DNA of 64,000 nucleotides from Mobiluncus porci (GTDB lineage Bacteria; Actinomycetota; Actinomycetes; Actinomycetales; Actinomycetaceae): NCBI RefSeq assembly GCF_009695935.1, contig NZ_VUMY01000012.1, positions 1 to 64,000 of the forward strand, read 5' to 3'. Shown piece by piece: positions 30,434 to 39,732 of this stretch (position 1 is its first letter; each line of letters starts with the position of its first letter). The notes under the pieces were generated by a model. It saw only the letters and a program-made list of their open reading frames with translations, ran no database searches and was not told where the DNA came from. The position numbers and the translations under genes were made by a program.

Positions 30434-30541
30434 AACGTCCCTCTCGGTTTTTTATGTGCTTCGGAGCCGCTTGGGTCTCGGCGTGGTAGTTCGTGCTTGC
30501 GTAGCACTCGTGCGCGGGTTACGTAACGTGACCACTCAGTA

Positions 30542-30669
30542 GGGCTCAAGGAGCGGTAATGCGAAACCCGCAGCGGGACTGAAGGGTGAGAAACTGCTAC
30601 ACAGTAGCAGTTTCGAGGGGATACTTCCCCTTCCGTCCCGCTAGGGTTCGCGTCCGCTCCGAAGAGCCC
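30542..30669. ncRNA. 128-nt nested hairpin, candidate structured RNA
   Basis: In the 365-base gap 30434-30798 between a glycosyltransferase and the DUF2304 gene, successive arms pair in order: 30542-30547/30664-30669, 30550-30556/30654-30660, 30561-30569/30644-30651 (one bulge), 30573-30579/30635-30641, 30581-30586/30628-30633, and an inner perfect 11-bp stem 30590-30600/30604-30614. That is about 45 base pairs. Smaller palindromes flank it (GTTACGTAAC at 30518-30527). No coding frame is convincing. It may be a small RNA on either strand or a large DNA palindrome; I know no family that matches. Confidence 0.55.
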
Positions 30670-30798
30670 GACCAAAAGAACCACCAGTGCCTCACCCAAG
30701 TGCACGTCGAGCACAATGCCGAGCGGTTGTCCCCAAGAGGCTCAGAAACCCACTAACAGAACAGAAAACCTACCGCGCAGAGGTGACGTCCAAGGAAG

Positions 30799-31209
30799 CT
30801 AGTCTTCGGAGGGCTTTTCGGGGTTGGCAAGGGCGACCTGACGGGTGAGCTCGGTGAGGCGAGCCTGGACGGCGATATTGTAACGCCACTGGACGAGCCA
30901 AGTCGCCAATACCACCACCACCAGCGCATAGAGCAGCAAATCAGTCCCGCGCCCAACCCCGAGAAACCGCGCCACGGCGGAAATCACCGGCGGATAGATA
31001 ATGGCAATCGCGGCACCGATTGCAAACAGGAGGGCGAGGATTCGGCGCATCGCCAAGTTGCGAGCTCCCTTGAGCCGCGAGACATAGATGAGCCCGAAAA
31101 CCACCGCCAAAAGCAGGACGATTTTAATCCCCAGATGCGATGCCTCCGCCCAGCTCACTGCGGGAACAGGCACTAAGATCCCGAAAACATTCCCCGAAAC
31201 CAAAGCCAT
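30799..31209 (-). CDS. DUF2304 membrane protein
   Basis: A 136-residue protein with three hydrophobic segments (about residues 28-44, 52-70 and 80-100) and a charged C-terminal tail. DUF2304 proteins nearly always follow a family 2 glycosyltransferase, as here, and are thought to assist it at the membrane, perhaps as a small flippase-like or anchoring subunit. The ATG overlaps the transferase stop by one base (TGATG). Confidence 0.85.
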   Translation of the reverse strand: MALVSGNVFGILVPVPAVSWAEASHLGIKIVLLLAVVFGLIYVSRLKGARNLAMRRILALLFAIGAAIAIIYPPVISAVARFLGVGRGTDLLLYALVVVVLATWLVQWRYNIAVQARLTELTRQVALANPEKPSED

Positions 31210-31961
31210 CAGCGCACCCCCATAATCAAATCGGCGACGATATTAATTGAGTTCCATAGAGACTGGCCCTTAGCGCGCGAATAATCCGTGTAGCGAATAT
31301 TGACTGGTGCTTCGGCCCAAGGAAGTCCGGAACGTCCGAGTTGGGCCACAATCTCCGAGGCGTGCGCCATCCGGTTTTGCTGTAAATGCAGGGTTGAGGC
31401 GGCGCGGCGAGAGAGTAGCCGCAAACCATTATGGGCATCGGTCAACCGCATCCGCGTAGTTTTCGCGGTGGCCCAAGCCGCGGTTTTCAAGACCACGCGT
31501 TTGGCGAGGCCCATCTCTTGATGAGTGGACAAGAAACGCGAGCCAAAGACGATATCGAGACCTTCCGTTCGTGCCTTTTCCCACATGGCTTCCACATCGG
31601 CAGTGGAATGTTGACCATCGGAGTCAAAGGTCGCCAGGTATGGCAGGTCGCTGGCTTGCAGAAAAAAGGAGATTCCGGTTTGCAGCGCCGCGCCTTGGCC
31701 AAGGTTTATGGCGTGACGCAGGACGGTGGCTCCGGCTTCGTGGGCGAGTTGAGCGGAATCATCGGTAGAACCATCATCAATTGCGATGACATTTGGAAAC
31801 GTCTGGAGGGCATTTTTAATGACCTCTTTCACCACCGAGCCTTCATTATAAATCGGCACGATAAGAGCAACTTCTTCTCCGGCCCTACGTGTTTTCTCGG
31901 TTTCGTTCACGTCTCTCATTGTGTCATGACGGCAACTCATTTTAGAAACACGGCGTGCCAT
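31209..31961 (-). CDS. Family 2 glycosyltransferase, DPM1-like
   Basis: A GT-A transferase of about 236-250 residues related to polyprenyl-phosphate sugar synthases. It has LIVPIYNEGSVV, AIDDGSTDDS, HAINLGQGAALQ, a DXD-type site FDSDGQH, and GSRFLS. It probably loads a sugar on undecaprenyl phosphate with the downstream DUF2304 partner. ATG 31961 gives the longest form; ATG 31919 is an alternative since the first 14 residues are not conserved-looking. It is divergent from the amidase gene across 31962-32125. Confidence 0.87.
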   Translation of the reverse strand: MARRVSKMSCRHDTMRDVNETEKTRRAGEEVALIVPIYNEGSVVKEVIKNALQTFPNVIAIDDGSTDDSAQLAHEAGATVLRHAINLGQGAALQTGISFFLQASDLPYLATFDSDGQHSTADVEAMWEKARTEGLDIVFGSRFLSTHQEMGLAKRVVLKTAAWATAKTTRMRLTDAHNGLRLLSRRAASTLHLQQNRMAHASEIVAQLGRSGLPWAEAPVNIRYTDYSRAKGQSLWNSINIVADLIMGVR

Positions 31962-32125
31962 GCCTAGACAGCAAACCTCAAATCAGGTATGTTACTAATG
32001 TTAACATTGTTAAAATTGAATGCTAAACATAACCAAACACAACCTCGCTGGTGGGAATACCAGAGCATAGGTTGCGATTGGTGGAAAAATCGGGAAAGCT
32101 TATTTCCGGATGTTTAGGAGGAAAC

Positions 32126-34435
32126 ATGGGAAAGAATCACCTTGGGGGAGCCAACTTCTGGACCGGAGCGCTCGCAACCGTTGCCGCCATTAGCTTGTGG
32201 GGAGGTGTCCCTGCGATTGGAGCGGTTCCGTCGACAATGATGAACCAGTCGGGGAGTGACACCCTGAGCTCGGATTTTCGCGAGGTCGAGACTTTGCCGA
32301 ATCTTCCGGAAACGACCCTGAACGAAAAAATCAGAGAATTCAGCGCGGCTTCACCTCTTTCTGCCCAAGATGAAAACGGTCGCACTTTGACCCAAAAATT
32401 CACCTCGGGCCTCGCGACTCCGGACCAGACGGTGAAGCTCACTGCCACCGCAGAGATTGATTCCGTAGTGGCTTTGGTGGCCGCGAAATGGCCGGCCTCG
32501 GGTCCCCAACCGCTAGCAGTTCTCGGGCGCACCTTGAAAGGCGGCGCTTGGACCGATTGGGAAACCGTTGGCGAAGAGTTTGAAACCAGCGCGGATGGCC
32601 AGACCAAAGCCACTGAAGCTTGGATTGTGGTGAATGCGGCTAAAGTCGAGATCGCCTTGGTGATGTCGGATTCGACCGCCAACATCCAACCGCAACTGGA
32701 GGTGATTGACCCCGGCACTCGCGTGGAAGACAACAAATTTGCGCTTCCGGAAACGGGCTCGACTCTAGCGGGACCGGTTCCGGCTCAAGCCGGTGGGAAA
32801 GATGGGGGAACTCCGAACAACGATCCTTCCACGGACGATTCCGGTCAACAAGTGCAGCCGCAGCCCCCCGCCAATGCTTGGACTAATGTTCCCGCAACGG
32901 ATGGGCCCGTAGAATTGCTGACCCGCGATGCTTGGGGAGCCGATCCGAGCTGGCGAACCTGGACCCCACGAGCCGGAAAAGTGCAGGCGGCGGTGGTTCA
33001 CCACACTGCTAGCCAAAATGATTATTCCGCAGAAGCGGTGCCGGGAATCTTGCGCGCCATTTATCGCTACCACGCGCTGAGCCTCAAATGGGGAGATATC
33101 GGCTACAACGTTTTGGTCGATAACTACGGGCGTGCCTGGCAGGGGCGCGACGGCGACTTTTGGTCTTATAACACGATTGGAGCACATGCTTCGGGTGTGA
33201 ACCAATCGACTTTCGGAATCTCCGTCCTTGGCAACTACTCCAATTTTAGGCCCTCCGATGCGGCTGTTGCCACGGTCGCCAAGGTGATTACCTACAAGCT
33301 TCCGGTCGGAATGGATCCGTTTAATATGTCAACTCCGGTGACCAAGGCGAATGGAACCGTGATTCATGTTCCGGTCGTTTCCGGTCACCGCGATGTGGGC
33401 GCGACTGCTTGCCCCGGTCAGGCCTTCTATGACTATCTTCCGACAGTGCGGAAGCTGGTGGCGGATTACATCGCGGTTCCGTGGTACACCGTGAAAGAAC
33501 CCAACTATGTAACTGCTGAGCGAGAACAGACTGCCGGTGGTATCCCGTTGCAACTGGCTGGAGCCAACCGGATTGATACCTCTATCGAGATTGCTAAACA
33601 TGCCTTCCCGAGTGGAACAAACACAGTCTATTTAGCCCGTTCTGATAACACCGCGGACGCGCTGGCTGGAGGAGCCTTGACTGACGGTCCGATTGTGCTG
33701 GTGAACTCGGGTCAAGATACTGTTTACAAAGTAAAGTCCTATATCGCATCAACCGGTGCAAAGCGCGTGGTCGCCTTGGGTGGTTACGGAGCGGTAAACG
33801 AATCCACCCTGCGGGCGGTTGCCGGATCAGCTTCGACCTCACGTCTTGCCGGTGGAAATCGCGCGGAAACTGCCGCCCAAATCGCAGTGCAGGTGACGCA
33901 AACCAATCCCGGAATGAGTGCGGTTTACCTTGCGGAGCAAAGCAAGGGAGTCGATGCCTTAGCTGCTGGTTCACTGATTGATGGGCCAGTGCTGCTGGTG
34001 CCGAGTTCCGGCAAGCTGCCGGCTGCGGTGAGCTCCGCTATTCGCAAGATTGCCCCATCGACTGTGATTGCCTTGGGTGGAACCGGCGCGGTTTCGGATG
34101 AAATCTTGAATCAAGCCGCGGCGGGTCGTTCCTCCAGTCGGATTGCTGGAGCCGACCGTTATGGGACGGCGCGCGCCATCAGCCAATACCGTTATCCGGA
34201 GGGGGCCGCTAGGGTCTATCTGGCTTCCGGCTCCAATCCGGTTGATGCCGTGGCTGGTGGGGTCTTGACCGACGGCCCGATTCTGTTGTTGCCGAACTCG
34301 GCTGGCGCGACTCTGGACGGCAACGCGGGCGGAGAAATCAATCGTCTCGGAGCCAAGTTTGTTACCTCGCTGGGTGGGGATGCGGCCGTGGCTATGACCC
34401 AAGTTCACCAGGCGGTGGTCTATTCACTGATGTAA
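32126..34435 (+). CDS. Secreted N-acetylmuramoyl-L-alanine amidase with three CWB2 repeats
   Basis: A 769-residue exported wall hydrolase. A signal peptide occupies about residues 1-33. After a 230-residue beta-rich linker region, an amidase_2/PGRP domain spans about 262-440 with zinc-binding VVHHTAS and SGHRDVGATACPG. Three CWB2 domains (about 470-769) follow, each with the R(I/Y/E)-T-A pattern, VYLA, ADALA-type and GGxGAV motifs that bind secondary wall polymers. I chose ATG 32126 for its TAGGAGG site. It likely trims peptidoglycan while held by the glycan made in this locus. Confidence 0.93.
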   Translation: MGKNHLGGANFWTGALATVAAISLWGGVPAIGAVPSTMMNQSGSDTLSSDFREVETLPNLPETTLNEKIREFSAASPLSAQDENGRTLTQKFTSGLATPDQTVKLTATAEIDSVVALVAAKWPASGPQPLAVLGRTLKGGAWTDWETVGEEFETSADGQTKATEAWIVVNAAKVEIALVMSDSTANIQPQLEVIDPGTRVEDNKFALPETGSTLAGPVPAQAGGKDGGTPNNDPSTDDSGQQVQPQPPANAWTNVPATDGPVELLTRDAWGADPSWRTWTPRAGKVQAAVVHHTASQNDYSAEAVPGILRAIYRYHALSLKWGDIGYNVLVDNYGRAWQGRDGDFWSYNTIGAHASGVNQSTFGISVLGNYSNFRPSDAAVATVAKVITYKLPVGMDPFNMSTPVTKANGTVIHVPVVSGHRDVGATACPGQAFYDYLPTVRKLVADYIAVPWYTVKEPNYVTAEREQTAGGIPLQLAGANRIDTSIEIAKHAFPSGTNTVYLARSDNTADALAGGALTDGPIVLVNSGQDTVYKVKSYIASTGAKRVVALGGYGAVNESTLRAVAGSASTSRLAGGNRAETAAQIAVQVTQTNPGMSAVYLAEQSKGVDALAAGSLIDGPVLLVPSSGKLPAAVSSAIRKIAPSTVIALGGTGAVSDEILNQAAAGRSSSRIAGADRYGTARAISQYRYPEGAARVYLASGSNPVDAVAGGVLTDGPILLLPNSAGATLDGNAGGEINRLGAKFVTSLGGDAAVAMTQVHQAVVYSLM

Positions 34436-34447
34436 ATGTCAACACAC

Positions 34448-34480
34448 GTGGCGGGGTGCGACTTAGGTCGCTCCTCCCAC
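34448..34480 (+). terminator. Terminator after the amidase gene
   Basis: An imperfect GC-rich hairpin from GTGG at 34448 to CCAC at 34480, with inner GCGAC/GTCGC stem, is followed by TGCTTTT. It lies 12 bases past the stop and separates the amidase from the sugar-biosynthesis operon. Confidence 0.65.
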
Positions 34481-34554
34481 TGCTTTTAAGTGACTAAGAT
34501 AGGTCGTGGCGTTATTCGAGGACCCGACCGGGTTGCGCAATTCGAGAGGAAAAT

Positions 34555-35157
34555 ATGACCCGCATAGTCGATACTGCCCAAGTTTCCCCAGACGCAACGG
34601 TTGGCGAGGGCTGTTCCATATGGGACTATGCCCAGGTTCGCGAGGGGGCGCGGCTGGGCGAAAACTGTATTCTCGGGCGCGGAGCCTACATTGATGCGGG
34701 CGTTCGGGTGGGAGACAACTGCAAGATCCAAAACTATGCCTTGGTTTATGAACCCGCCGAGTTGGAAGACGGGGTGTTCATTGGCCCGGCGGCGGTTTTA
34801 ACCAACGACGAGTGGCCGCGCGCGGTCAACCCTGACGGTTCCCTAAAATCTGCCTCGGACTGGGACGCGGTGGGAGTGACCGTGAAACGCGGCGCGGCGA
34901 TTGGGGCGCGCGCCGTGTGCGTAGCGCCTTGCGTTGTCGGTCAGTGGGCCACGGTTGGGTCCGGCGCGGTCGTGACACGCGACGTGCCGGACTTTGCATT
35001 AATGGTAGGCGTGCCAGCAAAGCGAATTGGCTGGGTGGGGCGTGCCGGGGTGCGTCTAGAGGCTGTGGAAGGTGAGCCCAACAAATGGCGCTGCCCGATG
35101 ACCGGCGAAACTTACACGGAAACAAACGAAACTTTGACGTTAGACGAAAATAACTGA
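34555..35157 (+). CDS. Left-handed beta-helix N-acetyltransferase (WbpD/WlbB-like)
   Basis: A 200-residue hexapeptide-repeat acyltransferase. Repeats such as VGEGCSIWDYAQV, LGENCILGRGAYI and IGARAVCVAPCVV build the helix; TNDEWPRA is the loop seen in WbpD/WlbB, which acetylate the 3-amino group of UDP-2-acetamido-3-amino-glucuronate. It heads a three-gene operon with the matching aminotransferase and dehydrogenase, strongly supporting a diacetamido sugar product. A distinct C-terminal tail (about 165-200) carries RCPMTG. Confidence 0.87.
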   Translation: MTRIVDTAQVSPDATVGEGCSIWDYAQVREGARLGENCILGRGAYIDAGVRVGDNCKIQNYALVYEPAELEDGVFIGPAAVLTNDEWPRAVNPDGSLKSASDWDAVGVTVKRGAAIGARAVCVAPCVVGQWATVGSGAVVTRDVPDFALMVGVPAKRIGWVGRAGVRLEAVEGEPNKWRCPMTGETYTETNETLTLDENN

Positions 35158-35189
35158 CTGTGGAAGACCCACATAACGGAAGGAACACG

Positions 35190-36290
35190 ATGAGTAAAGA
35201 TTTTATCCCCGCAGCCAAGCCGATTATTGGAGTTGAAGAACGCCGCGCGGTGGACGAGGTATTACAGACTGGGATGCTTGCTCAGGGCTCGGTCGTGGCC
35301 GATTTTGAATCCGAGTTTTCGGGCTTGCTCGGTGGCGGGAGACCGACCGTGGCGGTGAATTCGGGGACATCTGCGCTGTTGTGCGGCTTGTTGGCCGCCG
35401 GAATCGGGTCTGGCGACGAAGTCATCGTGCCTTCCTTCACCTTTGCTGCCACCGCCAACTCGGTGGCTTTGACCGGCGCGACGCCGGTTTTTGCAGACAT
35501 CGAAGGCGATTACTTCTGTTTGGATCCGAACGCCGTGGAAGCGGCGATTACCCCGAAAACCAAGGGGATTTTGCCGGTACACCTTTACGGACACCCCGCG
35601 AATATGACTGCTTTGGGAGAGATCGCCGTGAAGCACGACTTGAAGATTTTTGAAGACGCCTGCCAGGCGCACGGCGCAACCTGGAATGGGGCTCAGGTCG
35701 GGACTTTCGGGACTTTCGGGGCATTTTCGCTTTACCCGACCAAGAACATGACCTCCGGTGAAGGTGGGATGATTACCTGTGAGACTGACGAGCTCGCGCG
35801 GGTGGCTCGCCTTTTCCGCAACCAGGGCATGGAAAAGCAATACCAAAACGAGGTCGTGGGCTTTAATCTGCGCATGACAAATATCCACGCCGCGATTGGG
35901 CGCGAGCAGTTAAAGAAGGTTGGGGGCTGGACCAAGCGGCGCCAAGAGAACGCGGCTTTCTTGAGTGCGAACCTCAAGGGCGTAAAGGTGCCACCAATCG
36001 CACCGGAGGCGACCCATGTCTTCCACCAGTACACGATTCGGGTTCCGGAGGATCGCGATGGTTTCGTGGCGGCGCTGAAGGACGAATACCAGGTCGGTTC
36101 CGGGGTTTATTACCCGATTCCAAACCACCGCTTGCCGTCGCTGACACATTTCGCGCCGGGCCTCGATTTGCCGGCTACCGAAGCGGCGGCCCGCGAGGTG
36201 ATTTCCCTGCCGGTGCATCCGTCGCTGGACCAGGAGGACTTGGAGCGGATTGTTGAAGCCGTGAATAGACTCGCAGGAGCTGGTGCGTAA
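35190..36290 (+). CDS. DegT/DnrJ/EryC1 sugar aminotransferase (WbpE-like)
   Basis: A 366-residue PLP enzyme of the sugar aminotransferase family. VNSGTSALLCGL binds the cofactor phosphate, EDACQAHGA holds the ring-stacking region, and the Schiff-base lysine lies in SLYPTKNMTSGEGGM (about residue 182). Family members WbpE/WlbC transfer an amino group to C3 of a UDP-3-keto-uronate. ATG 35190 is supported by GGAAGG upstream. It follows the acetyltransferase by 32 bases and ends 2 bases before the dehydrogenase start. Confidence 0.9.
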   Translation: MSKDFIPAAKPIIGVEERRAVDEVLQTGMLAQGSVVADFESEFSGLLGGGRPTVAVNSGTSALLCGLLAAGIGSGDEVIVPSFTFAATANSVALTGATPVFADIEGDYFCLDPNAVEAAITPKTKGILPVHLYGHPANMTALGEIAVKHDLKIFEDACQAHGATWNGAQVGTFGTFGAFSLYPTKNMTSGEGGMITCETDELARVARLFRNQGMEKQYQNEVVGFNLRMTNIHAAIGREQLKKVGGWTKRRQENAAFLSANLKGVKVPPIAPEATHVFHQYTIRVPEDRDGFVAALKDEYQVGSGVYYPIPNHRLPSLTHFAPGLDLPATEAAAREVISLPVHPSLDQEDLERIVEAVNRLAGAGA

Positions 36291-36292
36291 AC

Positions 36293-37279
36293 ATGGAAGA
36301 CATTAAAGTTGGTGTAATCGGCATCGGAAGTATGGGGCGCCACCACGTCCGTAACGTGCGAGAAACCCCTGGCGAGACCCTCGTGGCTCTAGCGGATCCG
36401 GCGGGAGACAAGTTCGGGGTGGCGGGGGACATGGAAGTTCTGCCTGACGTTGAGGCGCTGATCGCGGCGGGAATAGAAGCGGCCATTGTTGCCGTGCCTA
36501 CCGAATTCCACAAGGATATTGCTTTGCAGCTAGCCGCCGCAGGTGTACATGCGCTCATTGAAAAACCCCTGGCTAGCACCCTCGAGGACGGCGAAGCCAT
36601 CGTCGCGGCCTACCGCGACGCGAATCTTATCGGAGCCACCGGCTATGTGGAACGGTGCAATCCGGCGCTTATGGAGCTCTCGAAACGAGTACAGGCCGGA
36701 GATCTCGGAGAAATTTTCCAAATCGCTACCCGACGCCAAGGGCCCTTCCCCATTCGGATTGCTGACGTCGGGGTCATTAAAGACCTCGCAACCCACGACG
36801 TGGACTTAACCGCGTGGATTGCCGGCTCGCATTACCAGGAGATAGCCGCGCGCACCGCCCGCAAGTCCGGGCGCCCCAATGAAGACCTCGTGGTGGCGAC
36901 AGGGGTGTTGGAAAACGGGGTGTTGGTCAACCATATCGTCAACTGGTTCAGCCCCTACAAAGAGCGCGTGACGACAGTGACCGGCGAGAAAGGCGCCTTG
37001 GTGGCTGACACCATGAACTCGACTTTGACTTTCTACGAAAACGGCACCAAAGTCGTCGAATGGGATCAAGTCGCGAACGTGCGCGGGGTTAGCGTCGGGG
37101 AGGTCCGCCAATATGCTCTTGACCAGCGTGAACCGCTTCGGGTGGAGCACGAGAACTTCGTGGCTGCGATCAACGGCGATGTCTCGCGAATCGTCCCTAT
37201 TGCTGAGGCGTTAGAGACGCTGAGAGTGCTTGATGCCATGCTCGAATCCGCGGCTTGCGGCAAAACAGTGAAACTCTAA
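36293..37279 (+). CDS. Gfo/Idh/MocA sugar dehydrogenase (WbpB-like)
   Basis: A 328-residue NAD(P)-dependent sugar oxidoreductase. The Rossmann motif is GVIGIGSMGRHHVRN; the catalytic lysine lies in EKPLA and the active-site histidine in ATHDVD. In the WbpB/WlbA pathway this enzyme oxidises C3 of UDP-N-acetylglucosaminuronate before transamination by the gene just upstream. It is tightly linked to both partners. Confidence 0.88.
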   Translation: MEDIKVGVIGIGSMGRHHVRNVRETPGETLVALADPAGDKFGVAGDMEVLPDVEALIAAGIEAAIVAVPTEFHKDIALQLAAAGVHALIEKPLASTLEDGEAIVAAYRDANLIGATGYVERCNPALMELSKRVQAGDLGEIFQIATRRQGPFPIRIADVGVIKDLATHDVDLTAWIAGSHYQEIAARTARKSGRPNEDLVVATGVLENGVLVNHIVNWFSPYKERVTTVTGEKGALVADTMNSTLTFYENGTKVVEWDQVANVRGVSVGEVRQYALDQREPLRVEHENFVAAINGDVSRIVPIAEALETLRVLDAMLESAACGKTVKL

Positions 37280-37281
37280 AT

Positions 37282-38502
37282 ATGGGTTACCGAATGCATC
37301 CCGATGTGACCCTGGTCTCGAGGATTTTTGCTCCGGAATCGGCGGCGGCATCTTTTCGTCTGGAGGCTCTTGTAAAGGCACTCGCCGATGCGGGAACGAA
37401 GGTGGACGTTTTGACCACTATTCCCGCCCCCGGCACTGACCGCCGAGGTCGCTCGCGAGCGGAGGAGCTTCTGGAAGCAGACGCGTACCGGCGGAGTTTA
37501 CTGCGGGTGCGCCGGGTACAGGCAAAACGTGACAAAACGGGTTATATTCGCGGGTATTTATCATATCTGAGTTTCGATATTCCTGCTTTTTTTCGCCTCC
37601 TGCTGGCTCCCGCCCCGCGGGTGTATGTCAATGAGCCTCCACCCACGACCGGGGCAGTTCTGCGCCTAGTGGCCGCGCTAAAACGTCGTCCCTATGTCTA
37701 TTACGCCGCCGACATTTGGTCTGATGCGGCTGCGGGGATGGATGTGCCGCGCTGGGTGGTTTGGACTTTGCGGACAGTGGAACAGTTCGCGCTTCGCGGA
37801 GCGTCGCGAGTTCTCACGGTCACACCGCAGTTCGCTAAGCGCTGTAAAGAACTCGGGGCTCTTCGGGTCGCCGTGGTTCGCAACGGGATTGACACGGAGG
37901 TGTTCACCGACACAGGTGCTGCCCCTGAAGCCCAAGCGGTTCTGGGTGCAAATCCCGAGGACGGTGAGTGGCTGGTATATGCCGGAACTGCCTCGGAATG
38001 GCAGGGGGCAGAAGTTTTCGTAGAGGCATTCGGAAAGATCGTGGAGGAGTTTCCGCGCGCACGGTTGCTGTTTATTGGTCAAGGTGCGGCGTGGGAGTCT
38101 TTGCAAAATGCCACCGCGCGTTTAGCGCCCGACAAGGTATTTTTTGGCCAAGTCGGAGCCGAGCAAGCTGCTGCCTGGCAACGCGCGGCGAAAGCCTGCT
38201 TAGTCTCGATTCGACCCTCTCAGGGGTATGAGGAGGCCTATCCGACCAAGGTGTTTTCCGCCTTGGCCTGTGGAACACCAGTCATCTATGCCGGTTCCGG
38301 GCCCGCCGCGGACGATATCAGGAAATCTGGGCTGGGACTGGCCTGTGACTGGGAGGCCACGGCAGTCGCGGAGGCAATGCGCACAGTTCTCAGTGGCACG
38401 CGCCAGTTCAGTGGTCTTCGGGAGTGGGTTTTGAACAATCACTCCCTAGCCAACACGGGATCCCGCGCCGCCAAGGTTGTTCTCGAAACGGCGAAACTCT
38501 AA
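37282..38502 (+). CDS. Family 4 glycosyltransferase
   Basis: A 406-residue GT-B transferase. The N-domain begins VTLVSRIFAPESAAASFR; the C-domain shows YAGTASEWQG and the GT4 motif region with EEAYPTKVFSALACGTPVIY, in which the E-x7-E nucleotide-sugar site appears as E...S. It starts two bases after the dehydrogenase stop and is the fourth gene of the operon. Acceptor and donor unknown. ATG 37294 is an alternative start. Confidence 0.88.
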   Translation: MGYRMHPDVTLVSRIFAPESAAASFRLEALVKALADAGTKVDVLTTIPAPGTDRRGRSRAEELLEADAYRRSLLRVRRVQAKRDKTGYIRGYLSYLSFDIPAFFRLLLAPAPRVYVNEPPPTTGAVLRLVAALKRRPYVYYAADIWSDAAAGMDVPRWVVWTLRTVEQFALRGASRVLTVTPQFAKRCKELGALRVAVVRNGIDTEVFTDTGAAPEAQAVLGANPEDGEWLVYAGTASEWQGAEVFVEAFGKIVEEFPRARLLFIGQGAAWESLQNATARLAPDKVFFGQVGAEQAAAWQRAAKACLVSIRPSQGYEEAYPTKVFSALACGTPVIYAGSGPAADDIRKSGLGLACDWEATAVAEAMRTVLSGTRQFSGLREWVLNNHSLANTGSRAAKVVLETAKL

Positions 38503-38537
38503 GCATTGCGGCCATGGGAGTGTGAAACAATAGGGGA

Positions 38538-39719
38538 ATGAAAGTCACCGCTGTTTCCACCTGGTTTCCCACCGAGAAAGCCCCCGCTTCCGGAGCGTTC
38601 ATCGTCAAGGATCTCCATGCGATTGCCGAGGCGGGCGTGGAGGTGCGGTTGGTGCATCTCGTGGCGCCGCAGGTTGATGATGGCACTCGAGAACTAGAAT
38701 ATGAAGGCATAAAGATTCGCCGGATTCCCTTCCGCACGTTTTCACCAGTTGGGGTGGCACGGGTTGGCCGCGTGCTGCCGACTTATCTTCAGGGCTCCGA
38801 CGTGGTGCATTCCATGGCGATGAGCGCGCTGGCGCCAGTAGCGGCTGCGCGAGCGGGTTCCCTAGAGGCACAGAAAATTCCTTGGGTGCACACCGAACAC
38901 TGGTCGGGGCTCACCAATCCCGATACCTTGGGAGTGGCGCTGCGCGTGGCTCGTCCGGGGGTGTTGGCGCTCGAAAAACTGCCCGATGTAGTGACTTCCG
39001 TGTGTCCTTACCTCTCCGCCCCGATTCGGCGAGCACGCGGGGAAAGCTCGCAAAAACCGACTGTGGAAGTGCCGTGCGTGGTCGAACCCGCTTCGACTCT
39101 CACCCCACGCCGCGACACCGCCAAAACCGAGCCGTGGAGGCTCGTGTCGGTTGGCGGCTTGGTGGAGCGAAAAGATCCGATTTTCGCGCTGAAAGTGGTG
39201 GCGGAACTTCTCAAGCGAGGTCGTAGTGCGGAACTCACCTGGGTGGGGTCTGGCCCCTTAGAAGAGGCCTCTCGCAACTATGCCGCCAGCCACGGTGTTA
39301 CGCTGCGACTGACCGGCCCGCTTCCTCCTGAAGATGTCTATCGGGAGCTGCAGTCCGCGGATTTATTTATCGGACCCACCCACGGGGATAACTTCTTTGT
39401 GTCTTGCGCCGAAGCCATCTTGAACGGGCGACCAGTCGCGGTTGGGGCCGCCGGGGGGCACCCCGACTACATGCGCGATTTTGTCGGGATTGCCCTGGAG
39501 CACCACGATGTGGGGGAATATGCCGATGCGGTGGAGCACTTGCTGAATGCAAAACCGAATGAACCGAGCGCCGAGGCAATTGCCGGAAGCATCGGCCAGG
39601 CCTTTTCCAGCGCGACTGTGGGCATGTCCTATCGGCGCGTCTATGAGGCTGTCCTCGAATCCTCTCTTGAAGAGAGTAACGCACTCCTTGCCGCGCTCCC
39701 CTCTTGGCGGGGCTGGTAA
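38538..39719 (+). CDS. Family 4 glycosyltransferase
   Basis: A 393-residue GT-B enzyme. It has AVSTWFPTEKAPASGAF at the N-terminus (cap-like loop of GT4 members), VHTEHWSG, VSVGGLVERKDP at the interdomain start, and a donor site around GDNFFVSCAEAILNGRPV. It shows clear similarity to the transferase at 51129 (both share GPT-x-x-(E/D)NF near the donor site), suggesting paralogues acting on related sugars. Start ATG with AGGGGA. Confidence 0.88.
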   Translation: MKVTAVSTWFPTEKAPASGAFIVKDLHAIAEAGVEVRLVHLVAPQVDDGTRELEYEGIKIRRIPFRTFSPVGVARVGRVLPTYLQGSDVVHSMAMSALAPVAAARAGSLEAQKIPWVHTEHWSGLTNPDTLGVALRVARPGVLALEKLPDVVTSVCPYLSAPIRRARGESSQKPTVEVPCVVEPASTLTPRRDTAKTEPWRLVSVGGLVERKDPIFALKVVAELLKRGRSAELTWVGSGPLEEASRNYAASHGVTLRLTGPLPPEDVYRELQSADLFIGPTHGDNFFVSCAEAILNGRPVAVGAAGGHPDYMRDFVGIALEHHDVGEYADAVEHLLNAKPNEPSAEAIAGSIGQAFSSATVGMSYRRVYEAVLESSLEESNALLAALPSWRGW

Positions 39720-39732
39720 GGGGAATTTCTAG

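Noticed and set aside
30430-30714. 94-codon leftward frame across the 30.5-kb gap
   Set aside because: It runs through the 128-nt nested hairpin, has no ribosome site or domain, and looks like a by-product of the palindrome.
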